NCBI RefSeq assembly: GCF_040869045.1
Contig: NC_090319.1
Coordinates: 171,652,645-171,716,644 of the forward strand
Direction of reading: 5' to 3'
DNA length: 64,000 nucleotides
DNA from: Eurosta solidaginis
Lineage: Eukaryota; Arthropoda; Insecta; Diptera; Tephritidae
Shown one piece after another: positions 1-11,441 of the stretch. The notes beneath the pieces were generated by a model that saw nothing but the letters and a program-made list of their open reading frames with translations, did no database searches and had not been told where the DNA came from. Made by a program: the position numbers and the translations under genes. Within the stretch, counting starts at the first letter, position 1, and the number at the start of each line of letters is the position of its first letter.

Positions 1-2
1 GG

Positions 3-701
3 GGCCCCGCGCTGCAGTGGTATCGCAATAAAAATGCACACTGGGAAAGGTGGACAAGCTTCAAAAAGGATTTTATACGTTTTTTAATACCAGTCAAGTA
101 TTTCGAGCGTCTCGAGGACGATATACACCAACGGAGGCAGCATAACAAGGAGAAGTATAAGAACTACGTGCTAGCGATACAGAGCTTGATGAGACACGCA
201 GGATACAGAAGCGAACAGCAGTTGGAACGAGTCTTCCGTAACAGCCACCCCGATTACCAACTTTACATCCGTCGGAGGGACTTCACCAATCTCGCGGAAC
301 TCTTAACCCTTGGCGAGGAATACGAGAGCATACGTGAGGACTATCGAAGACCGTCAGGCGGGCACCACCGCGAAGTTACGCGACACATCGCAGGTGACAC
401 GACCCTGGTACCACCAACTAGACCTGCACCACCACCACCACCACCACCACCGAACATACGGCACCACACGCCTCCCGGCAATCAGGGGTTCGACCCCAAC
501 AACGTATGCAGGAGGTGCGGCGAACAAGGACACTACGCCAATTGATGCCGAAACCCACGGAAAATTTTTTGCTGGGAGTGTGGCCGCAGTGATATACGCA
601 CAATCGAACGCTGCCGTCGACGACAGGGAAGCGACAGAGGGCTTCACGAAGAACAAGGCACAGTGAGCCCAAAGAACTCAGCGCCGAATCGGCAGTGGTA
701 A
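3..701 (+). pseudogene. Ty3/gypsy gag, 5'-truncated by window edge, internal stop
   Basis: The reading frame is open from base 3 and looks like the C-terminal half of a retrotransposon Gag (capsid-type sequence with W-Y and W-x2-W spacing around bases 15-75). Gag forms the particle that packages element RNA. A (CAC)n tract at 427-452 encodes a short proline run. A zinc knuckle follows (CRRCGEQGHYAN), but a TGA at 543-545 sits at the last position before its final Cys, so the frame is interrupted inside the knuckle. Reading on, a second Cys-rich motif (FCWECGR) appears before a stop at 699-701. The 5' LTR and N terminus lie outside the window. The family call is firm; whether the stop is a mutation or is read through cannot be judged here. 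Confidence 0.8.
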
Positions 702-1558
702 TGTACCAAAAGCATGGGCGCCTTTACGCCGTAGCCAGGCTCGGCGCGGAATCAGCCGAGGCGGTCATCGACACAGGGGCATCGAGAAGCTTCGTTTCGA
801 GCAGCCTTGCAGAACGTGTAGTAAACTCTGGAAACGGAGAAATTGTGAAAGTGGCCATCAAAATAACGATGGCAAACGGGACTAGCACCACAATTTTCGA
901 CGCCATAAGGACTGAGGTACGCCTCGGAAAAGCGTCACTCCACACAGTTTTACACGTCATGCCCGGGGCGATCGACGACATCATACTGGGCCTGGATACG
1001 CTAGGAAGCATGGGAGCCACCATTTCATGTGGAGAAGGCCACCTCGTGCTAACCAGACCCCTTGCTCAGCACACACCGCATCCTGGAGCCATGTCAGAAA
1101 CTATTCCGAGTAAAAAACCAGCGAGAACGAGTACGAAGAACGCCGGGTACGACACCCCTGGGACTATTCAGAGTATAACACCAGCGAGAACGAGTAACGC
1201 CAGATACGACACCCCTGGAACTATTCAGAGTATAACACTAGCGAGAACGAGTACGAAGAACGCCAGGTACGACACCCCTGGGGCTATTCAGAGTATAACA
1301 CCAGCGAGAACGAGTAACGCCAGGTACGACACCCCTGTAACTATTCAGAGTATAACACCAGCGAGAACGAGTACGAGGAACGCCAGGTACGACACCCCTG
1401 GAGCCACGTCAGGAACCATTCAGAGGGTAACACCACCGAGCAGTAGTAATCACAAGCACAACAACATTGATGACAGGATCAACGGGCCTACGATGAAGAC
1501 GAGGCGGAGCGAGTGCGCGGTTTTCTGGCAAAAGAGTTCCAGAAATTCGAGAGCATGA
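695..1558 (+). CDS. Ty3/gypsy aspartic protease plus repeat-containing linker
   Basis: A 287-aa open frame in a different phase from gag. Residues about 10-110 form a retropepsin: the catalytic motif is DTGASRSF (near residue 27) and the distal flap/hydrophobic motif is IILGLDTLGSMGA (near residue 92). Retropepsin cleaves the Gag-Pol polyprotein during particle maturation. The second half (from about residue 140) is low-complexity and made of repeated units starting PARTS and ending TIQSIT, coded by the tandem repeat at 1118-1432. The tail overlaps the start of the reverse transcriptase frame at 1513. The gag/pro phase change could be programmed frameshifting or decay; given the many other breaks I favour decay for at least some of it. 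Confidence 0.8.
   Translation: MVMYQKHGRLYAVARLGAESAEAVIDTGASRSFVSSSLAERVVNSGNGEIVKVAIKITMANGTSTTIFDAIRTEVRLGKASLHTVLHVMPGAIDDIILGLDTLGSMGATISCGEGHLVLTRPLAQHTPHPGAMSETIPSKKPARTSTKNAGYDTPGTIQSITPARTSNARYDTPGTIQSITLARTSTKNARYDTPGAIQSITPARTSNARYDTPVTIQSITPARTSTRNARYDTPGATSGTIQRVTPPSSSNHKHNNIDDRINGPTMKTRRSECAVFWQKSSRNSRA
1118..1432 (+). repeat. In-frame dimeric tandem repeat (63 + 57 bp) inside pol
   Basis: Five units at 1118-1180 (63 bp), 1181-1237 (57), 1238-1300 (63), 1301-1357 (57) and 1358-1432 (expanded last unit). Long and short units alternate, differing by a 6-bp gap after GAACGAGTA, so the real period is a 120-bp dimer. All lengths are multiples of three and the frame stays open. A degenerate partial unit precedes it at about 1082-1117. 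Confidence 0.9.
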
Positions 1559-2728
1559 GTGGGGTGACGACAATAGCCGAGCACAAGATTATCCTGACAG
1601 ACGACTGCTTGATCAAGCAACGTTACTTCACACGCAACCCGGCTATGCAGACCATAATCAACAACGAAGTCGACGAGTTACTCCAGAAAGGATGCATCGA
1701 GCCGTCCCGTAGCCCACGCAGAGCACCGATCGTGCTAGCCAAGAAGAAAAACGGGAAGTGGAGGTTATGCGTGGACTATCGGCAGCTCAACGCCCGATCC
1801 GTACCTGATGCATACCCCCTACCCAGAATACAACATATACTTGACAAGCTTCGACGAGCGAAATATATCAGCAGCTTGGACTTGAAAATGGCTACTGACA
1901 AATACCCCTGGAGCCCCAGAGCCGTCCCTATACAGCTTTCACGGTACCGGGACGCGAGTTATTCCAGTGGCGCGTTATGCCGTTCGGCCTACACTCCGCA
2001 CCTGTAACATTTCAAAGGGCACTAGATCAGGTTATCGGACCGGAGTTGGAACCCCACGCTTTCGCATACCTCGATGGAGGAGCACATTCGCAACTTGAAA
2101 GAATTAATGCTGCGACTGCAGCGCGCCAACCTCAGAATAAATCCGGAGAAATGCGAATTTTTCAGGAAGGAAATCCGATACCTAGGACACGTAGTAAGCG
2201 ACAGGGCAATTCACACCGACCCCAAGAAAGTTGCAGCCATCAAAGACCTGAAACCACCAAGGAATGCGAAAGAGGTGCGTCAATACCTCGGTATATCATC
2301 TTGGTACCGACGGTTCGTACCCGACTTCGCCACGATCGGCCAGCCACTCACAACCCTGCTGAAAAAGGGCAAACAATGGAAGTGGGGGCCGGACAACAGG
2401 AGGCCTTCGAGGCCTTAAACAAAAGCTCACGGAAGCACCGATACTTGCCTGCCCGGACTTCACCAAGACCTTCACCTTACAAACGGACGCAAGCAATTTC
2501 GGGCTGGGCGCCGTATTGACACAAGATTTGGAGGGTGGAGAATGCGTGATCGCCTACGCCAGCAGGAAACTCAACAAGGCGGGAACCAACTACTCGCCCA
2601 CCGAAAAGGAATGCCTCGCGATAGTCTGGCGAACACGCAAGATGAAACCCTACTTGGAAGGATACCGATTCAAGGTAATCACGGACCATATGTCTCTAAA
2701 GTGTCTAAGCTCCATCGAAAGCCCCTAA
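1513..2728 (+). pseudogene. Ty3/gypsy reverse transcriptase and RNase H, broken by frameshifts
   Basis: The RT that copies element RNA to DNA begins in the frame at 1513-2007, with the fingers/palm signature GKWRLCVDYRQLN and then SLDLKMA near 1880. The frame is lost just after this. It resumes at 1977 (MPFGLHSAPVTFQ) and stops matching at YLDG near 2070, where the second catalytic Asp of the YxDD box and some following residues appear deleted. RT continues in the 2074-2418 frame (thumb, YLGHVVSD and RQYLGISSWYRRF), breaks again near 2400, and RNase H is seen at 2516-2728 (IAYASRKLNKAGTNYSPTEKE), ending at a stop in the middle of the domain. At least four frame breaks and the lost YxDD make this copy inactive. 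Confidence 0.85.
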
Positions 2729-2749
2729 GGCCGTATAGCACGATGGGCC

Positions 2750-4093
2750 TTGGAACTTCAGGAACACACTTTCGACATCGAGTACAGGAAAGGGAAGCTG
2801 AAACTGGTAGCGGACGCACTACCACGACAGCCACTGGAGACCCTACGACTGGCAACGACAACCGAGCCACAATGCAAGTGGTGGCACAAGCGCGTCGGCG
2901 AAGTACGCACCAACACAGAAAAATACGCCGACTACATAATACAAGATGGACAACTGTACCGCCATATTCCCTGCCGGTCACACGATGAAGAAGCGGTCCC
3001 TTGGAAATTTTGTGTACCCACACCACTGCGACAACGAGTATTAGAAGAAAACCAGGACATGCCAAGCGCTGGACAAATGGGCATCCGCCGGACGGTAGCG
3101 CGGATTGCCAACCGGTATTACTGCCCCGGCATGTTTCGGGGCATCAGTCGATATGTACGACAGTGCGAGTCTTGCCAGAAATACAAGGAAGAAGAGCAAA
3201 AGCCAGCTGGAAAGATGTTCACACAGGTGGCCCAAGAACCATTCGCCACGGTATGCGTCGATTTCGTCGGACCACTCCCACCATCCACACACGGGAACAC
3301 GATGCTATTAGTATTTTTCGACCGCTTCAGCAAATGGGTGGAATTGGTCCCCAGGAGGCGTGCTACAGCGGAGGGGGCTTTGCCGCGCGTTCAGAGAACG
3401 CATCCTCGCAAGGTTTGGTGCTCCCAAGATATTGATATCGGACAACGGCGTTCAGTTCACCAGCACAATGTGACAGCGTTACCTCAGGGAAATGGGGATA
3501 GGAAAACAATTCACGGCGCCCTACACACCGCAAGAAAACCCAACGGAACGGGCGAACAGAATAGTCAAGAGGGTCATAGCGCAACTCACCAGATCACAGC
3601 ACAATAGATGGGACGACTTTCTCCCAGAGATCGAGCTGGCTATCAACACCAGTGTGACCGCGTCCACCGGATACAGTCCAGCTTTCCTCGTACAAGGACG
3701 GGAGCCGCGACTATCAGGGGCATTGTTTGACGAAGTCAACCTGGGGACGGGCACAGCCCCCACCACGGCAGAAGAAAAATCCGACAGAATGCAAGAGGCA
3801 TTCAGAATAGTGAGGCAGAACATGGAACGAGCGGCGGCAGACCAAGCACGGCATTACAATCTAAAATGGACCCCCGTAGTCGGCGAACTAGTGCCCGCAA
3901 AGGAACACTCTCCAAGGCCGGGGAAAATTTCGCAGCAAAGTTGGCCCCCAAATATGACGGACCCTACCAAATCCTAGGATATGTGTCCCCAGTGATACTT
4001 AAAATACGTAAACCCAACGGGGGAAAGGAGAAAACGGTTAACATCGCAGAGGTAAAGGCACATCATGCAGCAGAGATCATCGCGGGAAATTAA
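2750..4093 (+). pseudogene. Ty3/gypsy integrase, frameshifted
   Basis: The end of RNase H (FDIEYRKGKLKLVADAL) runs into an integrase. The zinc-binding region ends with YVRQCESCQKY; the His expected near AGQMGIR is replaced by Gln. The core has the first Asp in VCVDFVGPLP (about 3258), the second Asp in an SDNG motif readable in another frame near 3437, and the Glu in PYTPQENPTERANR at about 3525. A GPY/F-like tail (KYDGPYQILGY) lies in the 3866-4093 frame. So integrase is spread over three frames with breaks near 3380, 3480 and 3890. Integrase inserts the cDNA; this copy cannot encode it intact. No env-like frame follows. The stop is at 4091-4093. Confidence 0.85.
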
Positions 4094-4234
4094 AATAAAT
4101 TCAGGGAGAATAATTTTTAAATTATTAATTAATATAAAGGATAAGCAAGCACCGGTCATTCTATCGCAAACCACCGAGGTGGCAACAACGTTTTCTTTTG
4201 CTACGAATTTTTTTTCATAAACCAACAATCTACA

Positions 4235-5040
4235 ATGCAGAGCTATACCACTAAACTGACCAACAGCGTCAAGCGTATGCGCCAGCGCTACGAGGAGGAG
4301 GAAGCAAAACGCCCTAGGGCCGTACTGCTGGAAGGAGCTACTGGCGCCGACGTCAGCAACATGCACGTCGCACGCATCATTACCCCATTAAACACTACAG
4401 GCGGCGACGTCAACAACATGCGTGCAACTACACGCGCAAACACGTACGCTGACGTCGCACGCATCATTAAACTACCACAAATTATGGGCACGACGGTTTT
4501 ACAGCTCAGAAGCTAGTTCTCGAGGTGCCACAATACAACAACAACGACTGTGGCGTCTACGTAGCCGGGAACATGGAGAGGATATTACGATACACGGGGA
4601 GCGGAGAAGTTATGCCCGGCGGTGTAGGCAGCCGTTCACGGAGGAAATGGCGAGCAAGAAGAGCACAGAAATGTTGACACGGTTCTTACGAGACGTTCGA
4701 AAATCCAAGGAGATCATACAAAACACTAACACCAAATACCACCCTCACACAGTTCCACAACCAAGCACCAAAGACAACACTCACTCCCTAGTACCAGAAA
4801 CCAAAAATCGAAGCCACAACCGACAACGGAAGGCCATCAAGTAGTAACGATCGAGGTCCAAGACGCACATGGACCAATACTGGACCTATTTCTGGAGATA
4901 GCAGGGGAAGTATGGGACGCACTCCGACGCATCGCCGAAGGCAAAGCCCACTCCCGAATACAGAGAAGTACGATGTCACCATAGTGAAAAAAGGCGCGCA
5001 TACGATTACAGGATACCGAGGGCTGAGGACCAAATAAAAC
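4235..5040 (+). pseudogene. Decayed accessory ORF region with a Ulp1/C48-like motif, downstream of integrase
   Basis: A 93-aa frame (4235-4516) contains a Glu-rich stretch and two related segments (GADVSNM.. and GGDVNNM..) followed by ARII. In another frame, 4471-4675 reads through VPQYNNNDCGVYVAGNMERI (4525-4584). The spacing of Pro, Gln, Asn and Asp-Cys-Gly-Val matches the nucleophile region of Ulp1/SENP (peptidase C48) cysteine proteases, which cleave SUMO-like proteins. The His and Asp that would precede it are not evident, so the domain is truncated or decayed. Further protein-like text continues in shifted frames to a stop at about 5034-5036, where ACCAAATAAAAC provides a possible polyadenylation signal. 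Assignment rests on one motif; the link to the Ty3/gypsy element is positional. Confidence 0.4.
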
Positions 5041-5127
5041 ACCATTAATTTGGCCCACACAAAACGACCCCACAACATATTCACCACAGCTTTAACACAA
5101 CAGCCAGTCACAAAAGGCCCTAAGGAG

Positions 5128-5440
5128 ACTTCGTAAGCAACGGCCCTACCACAGTAACGCGCACCCGCGAACAGGCGACGTCCGCCCGCCTGTGCCGACG
5201 GTGACCGCGCCGCAGCAGACCGGAGCTACCAGTGGAGGGCATCTCGAGGGTATCGGTTGTACCATCTGGAGAGATCGTTTAATAGGAGTGAGTCGTGGCC
5301 CCAAGTGGTGAATGTGTCGGTTATACCACCAAACACCGCTTGAGACTTCGTAAGCAACGGCTCTGCCACAGTAACGCGCACCCACGAACAGTCGACGCCC
5401 GCCCGCCTGCGCCGACGGTGACCGCGCCACAGCGGCCATA
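5128..5440. repeat. ~95-bp direct repeat, 216 bp apart
   Basis: The block at 5128-5224 (GACTTCGTAAGCAACGG..., ..GACGGTGACCGCGCC) recurs with a few substitutions at 5344-5440. It lies 3' of the Ty3/gypsy coding part and could belong to its 3' untranslated region or LTR, but no 5' copy is in the window for comparison. Confidence 0.75.
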
Positions 5441-5690
5441 CGCAAGCATACGACGTTGGCCACGGCGGAGTCACGCCTACATACAACGCTGGCCGCAACA
5501 GCGCCACGCTAACATACAACGTTGGCCGCAACAGCACTACGCAAACAGACTAGGTTGCACAGCAGAGTCACGATAACCTACGACGCTGGCCGCAACAGCG
5601 CTACGCCACCGCACTACGCTAGCATACGACGCTGGCCGCAACAGCGCTACGCTAGCTTAATACATTGACCACAGCAGAGTTACGCAAATA
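5441..5690. repeat. Degenerate tandem repeat, ~30-36 bp units
   Basis: Several diverged copies of a unit like TACGACGCTGGCCGCAACAG followed by CGCTACGC, seen near 5448, 5482, 5515, 5579, 5627 and more weakly at 5660-5690. It is GC-rich against AT-rich surroundings and follows the 95-bp direct repeat. Confidence 0.75.
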
Positions 5691-6698
5691 TACGACGTCA
5701 ACCGTACGGGAGTTACACTCACGCCGACATAAGCCGCAGCCAAGACGCGCAGTCGCTAGCCGTAAGAGAGACACGCCGGCGCAAGGCGTCACAGAAATAC
5801 ATATACACACACCCAGGCAACGACCAGCAAGGCGTCTTAACTGTATAGCATTATGCGTCATGCCCACTAAGCAATACATTTGCGGCATTACGTATCATGA
5901 ACTTCTATGCCAATACATTTCTTCTGAACCGAACACACAATAATAACATAATCATATTACAATATTGGGCGACATAAATTACATTGACCTCGCACAAGCG
6001 GCGAGCCAAAATCAATGGAATGCCGAATATGAAACCCTTGTCTGTTCACACCCTAATCAGTTAATCACCCCGATCAATGCACTTACCGATTGTCAGTGTT
6101 AGATTTTCTCATAAATATGTACATACAATCCATTTGCAGTGTTTACTTTGTGAATATGAATTAACCAAATATGCACATACAAACATTTTACATAATGCAT
6201 ACAAGTATCAATCTGCTGGCGTTGCAATACAAATCTACACATATGAATATCAACAATACAAACTTACAAATAAGAATATCAATAGTACAAACTTACATAA
6301 GTAAATATCAATAATACAAATCTACATGAACACTTACACTACATACCTAAATACACAAATACTGACAATACAAATTTACACATTTTTAATTCATAAGTAT
6401 TAGGTTAATTGCAAATGTATAGGTATAGGACGATCCTAACGGGACACGAGGACCGTTAACCCACCACTAATCATAGAGCAAACATAAAGCGAAGTGAAGA
6501 ATACAAATACATCCTCTTTTATTACATTATTTTCATTATAGTTATAAAATATATAGAGTTAGAGAAATAAAATGAATTTTATATGAAATCGATTTGAAAG
6601 GTGTCCCGAATTACAAATTTATTGTAAGTGAACCTTGGACACGGCGAGTATACCCCAATCACTTATTGGAGAAGCACCGGGGCAGGAAAAAAGCTTCG
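5691..6698. other. AT-rich, gene-free stretch with a ~31-bp satellite-like repeat
   Basis: No coding frame is recognisable. At about 6225-6390 there are roughly four diverged copies of a ~31-bp unit built on AATATCAATAATACAAAC. The rest is unstructured AT-rich sequence. Confidence 0.6.
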
Positions 6699-7450
6699 TT
6701 AGCTGATGCAACTGACTACGCAGATTATTAGAAGCATGATTTTAATAGTATCTAGTGCCTCAGTATGATCTACTTGGACTGAGTTTACAACGTTTGCCGT
6801 TGGTTTTTCTATTTTTGATTCTTGGATTCCCATCTTAAAAAAAATATGAAGACAAAAAAAATTTTTTTTTTGGTTTTTTTTTCTTTTATTAAAAATTTTT
6901 TCTTTTTTTTCCATATACCTATATAATTCTTCGGGTGTTGTTGCTGGTGGGTTTCTTACATTCCATATTGTTGGTTCCCCAGGCATATCAATTTCCACCA
7001 TTTTTTCAACCATACTAGAGCTTTTTCCTCATCTATAATTTTAATTTCATTTTTAAGTTCCTCAAGTGGGCCTTTTATATAAATTTTAATTTTACTTGGT
7101 CTTTCCATAATTTTAAAATCAATAGTTTTACAAAATTGTATTTTATTTTAATTTTTTTTTCAACACCCTAATGTTTACATTGCTGGGTTTGGTTTTTATT
7201 TTTATAATTATTTTTCCTTAAGTCCTTGAGTTCTTGTTTTAGTTTAATTTTTTCTGCTTGATTTGTGCCTAAATTAATATTTTCATAAATCTTGGCTATT
7301 GTTTTTCGAATTGCAAATTGCTTTCCTCCTCTTTTTCTTTTCAATTTAACGGTTTTGGAAATTTAGGTTCCTCAATTTTTTGAATCTTATTTCACTCTCT
7401 ATATTCCTCGATTGTTATTGGCTTAGGACCTTGCTTGGGTATTTCCGGTG
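6699..7450 (-). pseudogene. Minus-strand retroelement ORF remnant (gag-like)
   Basis: Read on the minus strand, pieces of protein-like sequence follow each other: a segment containing KPITIEEYRE (near 7400), a Lys/Glu-rich helix (KIKLKQELKDLRK, near 7230), a segment with PLEELKNEIKI (near 7050), and the frame at 6699-7013. The last 44 codons of that frame read MGIQESKIEKPTAN... and end in a hydrophobic stretch, like the small N-terminal Gly, membrane-anchored ORFs of some mdg1/412-type LTR elements. Stops and homopolymer runs (poly-A/T at 6838-6910) break the frames. The retroelement origin is an impression from style and motifs, not a firm family match. Confidence 0.3.
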
Positions 7451-7790
7451 TTTTGTTTTCACCTTCTTGGAACTTCAGATTTAGTTTAACTAATCTTTCA
7501 AAAATTTGGTCAAATTGGCTTTGACTTTGTATGTCCTATTCTTGGAAAATATCTTAAAATTTAGCAAAAAAAGGTTTTTACAGCAGAAATTTTAATTTTT
7601 GCTTGTCAATAGGCAGCCGTTAGGTTGCACGAATATTTTTCCTGCTTAGAAATTTTGTCTAAAATGTTAAAACTATTTCAAAATTAAGGTAATTATATTT
7701 ATTATATTTATATATATTATGCTGCCAATCTTGTTGTTTATTCCGAATGTGGTTCTTTTGTTCCTTCCAAGGTAATATCAATATTTTTAC

Positions 7791-7978
7791 TGGTCATATC
7801 CACTGCTCCTGCATTATTTCGATTATAAAGCCCGTAAATTATCATAAAAATTGCTAAATGGCGTCATTTTTGAGAGCTCCAAATTGGTCATATCCACTGC
7901 TCCTGCATCAGTTCGATTATAAAGCCCGTCAATTATCATAAAAATTGCTAAATGGCGTCATTTTTGAGTGCTCCAAAT
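7791..7978. repeat. 94-bp tandem duplication
   Basis: TGGTCATATCCACTGCTCCT starts at 7791 and again at 7885. The two 94-bp units differ at a handful of bases. Both contain CTAAATGGCGTCATTTTTGAG. No coding potential is seen. Confidence 0.9.
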
Positions 7979-8774
7979 TTATTCAAATTAGCTTTCATTA
8001 GATTGCGTTTGATCAGCTCCTTTTTGCTTTTCTTCTTCCAGGATAAAATTTAGAGTAAAAAACTCGTTTTATATCTTCACTCTTTGTTCCTTTTATAAAG
8101 CTTAGGCTGTAATCAGCCAGTATAGTCCTTGCCAGCTATGAAATTAGGCTGAAAAATCAGCCAGAAGAATCATAGGCAGGATCGCCCTGTAAAAGGTTTG
8201 AAATAAAACAGACTGCGTTGTGAGTGATCAAATCTCGATGCTTAATTGCTCTTTTATTCAAATGTTGTCAGCTTATTTATAAAAATTATTCTGACATATT
8301 CTTACATACATATTTAGATTTAAGCATACATACTTACATATATATTTACCTTAAGCATACATACTTACATACCTACATACAACTTGATACAAAATATGTA
8401 CCTATACACCTGTGTTGAGTTGTGACTTCTGTGGGAAATGCAGCGTTCGCATATTTGCTTGAATGCAAATTTGTTTGATTGTGTGTTGTACACACACCTG
8501 TATTAAATCGTGTGAATGGCTATGTCAGCAGGAATTGAAAATGCTTTTTTATGTGTTGATGAACATTTAGACTATTTTTGTTACAGGGTAGCTGATTTAA
8601 ATATTTGGCCTTAAATTGTTGGCTGTTTACACTACAATACTGCTCATAAAATTTGCCATACATTTTTTAACCCACATATAATTTTCAATTTGCTTCAATG
8701 GAATTCTTACCACGAAAATTGCTCTGTTAATAAAATGTAGCATAACAGTGGCATTTCACCTGGGAGATAATTTG
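7979..8774. other. AT-rich gene-free stretch
   Basis: I see no gene. A loose run of ACATACATACTTACAT-type repeats lies at 8295-8385. The rest is unannotatable AT-rich sequence. Confidence 0.5.
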
Positions 8775-9405
8775 GGCAAGGCATTAAAAAGAGAAGTGTT
8801 GAATGTTCGAGCAAACACATTGTTATTTACTTTTGATGAAACAACGGGCTTATCAGAAAAAAGACTTGTAGTGGTTAGATATTTCGATCGGTTATCAAAC
8901 ACTTTTCGTGAAATATTATTATGACTAGTCGGCCAAAAACAATTTATCTCAAATACACGTATGTCTCTAAGAAATATGAGAATGGACTGAAAACTAAGTA
9001 AAAGAATGAAAGTAATTTATTCTAAACAAACATTTAAAATTTTTTACAAAAAAATTCTATGCAAAAATTTTGAAATCGTTACTCTTCGTTTGGAACATCT
9101 ATATTTAAGTCTTTCTCACCCTGTTCAAAGCAGCTCAGTGAGTTCAAGGATTTTCAGGACTATTGTGGTGTAAAGACACTTAAGATACTTGAAAACTTAG
9201 TGCCAAGAAATATTTTAACTGGAAGTACGGCAGAAATACTTTTTGGAATTGATAGCTTTATAAATTTGGAACGAATTGCGATTATAAAATTTGTTTTTAT
9301 ATTCAGCTTCTGAAGCAAATGCAAGAGATTTGATTTCGGAAGAAGTGTTTTCTTTAAAATTATTCCAGTAGATGCTTGCAAAACCCCATAAACTTCAATC
9401 ATAAC
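8775..9405 (+). pseudogene. hAT-like transposase fragment
   Basis: The frame 8775-8934 is open for 53 codons and contains FTFDETTGLSEKRLVVVRYF, which matches the D-E-S/T-T ... VVRYF block of the hAT transposase catalytic domain (the first catalytic Asp lies here). A further protein-like piece (FKDFQDYCGVKTLKILENL) lies at about 9140-9205, where hAT proteins carry a similar segment before an RW motif. The rest is lost to stops. Short, diverged, and with no terminal repeats identified, so confidence is limited. Confidence 0.35.
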
Positions 9406-10431
9406 TCTGTTAACAAGTTTCTCGTACCTAATTACATGTAATCCGGTTCAGTTATTACACAGTTGAAACTTTTAAGACACTTGATTTTTAGTCTGAGTTC
9501 AAAACTCACACGTATGAAGTTTAAACTGTGGGAAAAAGTAAGCATCTATAAAAATAGCATTAACCTAATTGCTTAGTTTCATTTACGATTCACTTGAGTT
9601 TGCCACAACGCAAATTTTTTAACAGTTCCTTAATAAAACCTAACTGCGCTATACATTTTATTTCATTGCAATTAAGCAAAACTAGGTTCACAACATTTGG
9701 TTTTATATAGGAAACCACGGAAACATCCTAAGATTCTTGAATTTTACAACAAACACGACATTATAGTAATTTGCCGAATTAATACAATAAAAAAAAAACT
9801 AAAATTTGGTCCTTTTTTTCGATAAATTTTGGTCCCAAATGAAAACATGGTGTGGCAACCGTGCTTGTGCGTGCATATGCACAAATCGCACAAGAAGTTG
9901 CGCATTGCACATGTAAACATTAGATCAGCTGTTTTTTTTTTTGACGTATGAATTGACTTTTTTTCCTCGCTCTTTTTTTATTCGCTCAAGAGTCAGCTAT
10001 GACGCATATGCGCAGAACGAAGCAATTTTGGACTCGTGAATGCGCAATCTGTTGATTGATTTGTGATGCATACGAACAGTAGCCCCAGCAAAGACTGTAC
10101 CCGTAAATTGATTAGTAAAATGACTAAAATATGTTCGCTTGAACACGTAAATCGTTAAGTAGCATTTGTACAGGGCGGCGGTAACTTTTGTGACCAGTCC
10201 ATTCCGTCGTACCATTTATGTGATTGTCGATTCTGCTCACACATATACGGTATTAGGTTATCGAAATGTAAACAAAATATAGTGCTTTACTGTTCTTATA
10301 TTCCTGTTAACTGTCAAATGGCAATCATTTTTTAAGTTATATACCTGTAACTTTACAATTATTTTTACAGTATTTGTACGTTAATATGACCGCCTTTTGA
10401 CGAGTATTACGATTGTTTTTTTATTTGGATT
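9406..10431. other. Gene-free AT-rich stretch
   Basis: No convincing coding region. Two sub-blocks (9840-10250) are less AT-rich and contain GCATATGC-type palindromes, but nothing I can name. Confidence 0.5.
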
Positions 10432-11100
10432 ACCCTGCAAAAATTGTTGGATTACGTGTTCCATTTTCTTCATGTTGGAGTACTCTAACAATACTCCTTT
10501 GCAATGCGTTTCCGGAGCACCATCAGCCGATCATTGCTCGTTTTTTAACGACCGTGATCACGACACGATGACGATCGAACAGAGTTTCCAAAAGTAAAAT
10601 ATTGCATAGAAATAACTGATAATAAAATTTTACTATGGCAACTCAGATAAAATGCAACCGCGCACTGCTTTTATGTATACATACTATAGTAAAGAGAAAT
10701 ATTAGTTTCTTTATTCATGCAAATGCTAAATAACATAGGAATATTCGTAGTATAAAATATAAAAGTTATATTGCCCCTCTTCATTTACTTTCGTTTTAAA
10801 TTAAATTCACTCCAATAATTCTTTCCGACACAATTCCTCTTTAGTACTTTGGCATATGATCTTCTGTGGGTGCTCCATGGATACTACAGTGAAAGTACTT
10901 TGGAAAGTACTCTCACGTATGTACTCTATGGTATACTCACAAACAAAGCGAGAGTGGGATCACCTACTCCTCTCCTAGGACATCGCAATGTTAATTGGAG
11001 CACATTTTTTGTATGAATACAGATTAGTTTTGGAACACTCCTATACTCCTAAAGGAGTATTCCTTACATTATTTATGGAGTACTCGGGTTTTTGAAGGGT
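10432..11100. mobile_element. Possible non-autonomous DNA transposon with ACCCTKCAAAAA ends
   Basis: The left end reads ACCCTGCAAAAATTG (10432) and the reverse complement of the right end reads ACCCTTCAAAAACCC (ending at 11100), a 12-bp terminal inverted repeat with one mismatch. The interior carries several GGAGTACTC/GTACTC words near both ends (10475, 10900-10935, 11060-11085). It encodes no transposase. I could not find a convincing target-site duplication, so the boundaries are tentative. Confidence 0.4.
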
Positions 11101-11441
11101 TGTATGAAATTGCTAAATAAATAAAACATTTCTTTTATTAAATACTTTTATAATATATTAGATTATTTATAATAGTTGTAAATTATTAACTATAATTCAT
11201 AAGGAACGAATAGTTTTTCAATCTTGTTGGTGAGCAATAAATACAAATTTTATTGTATGCGATTGTATGTATACAAAGTTAAGGGAAACTTAAATAAATT
11301 AATTAATGATATACAAAACAAAAGAGAAGAATTAACAGAACTAATGGTTGCAGTAGACCGTCAAATCGCGAGTAGACAATTCACAATTTGAGTAAGTTGA
11401 CTTGTAATTCGCCAATTTTAATGGTATGCCTTTTTTATTTT
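11101..11441. other. Gene-free AT-rich stretch
   Basis: Nothing recognisable on either strand. Confidence 0.5.

Noticed and set aside
310..672. Open frames with poly-His or poly-Trp/Val runs at the (CAC)n tract on both strands
   Set aside because: They are frame shadows of the proline-coding (CAC)n stretch in gag.
6077..6304. 75-aa frame in AT-rich DNA
   Set aside because: Overlaps the ~31-bp satellite-like repeat; its Tyr/Asn/Thr composition is that of translated repeat.
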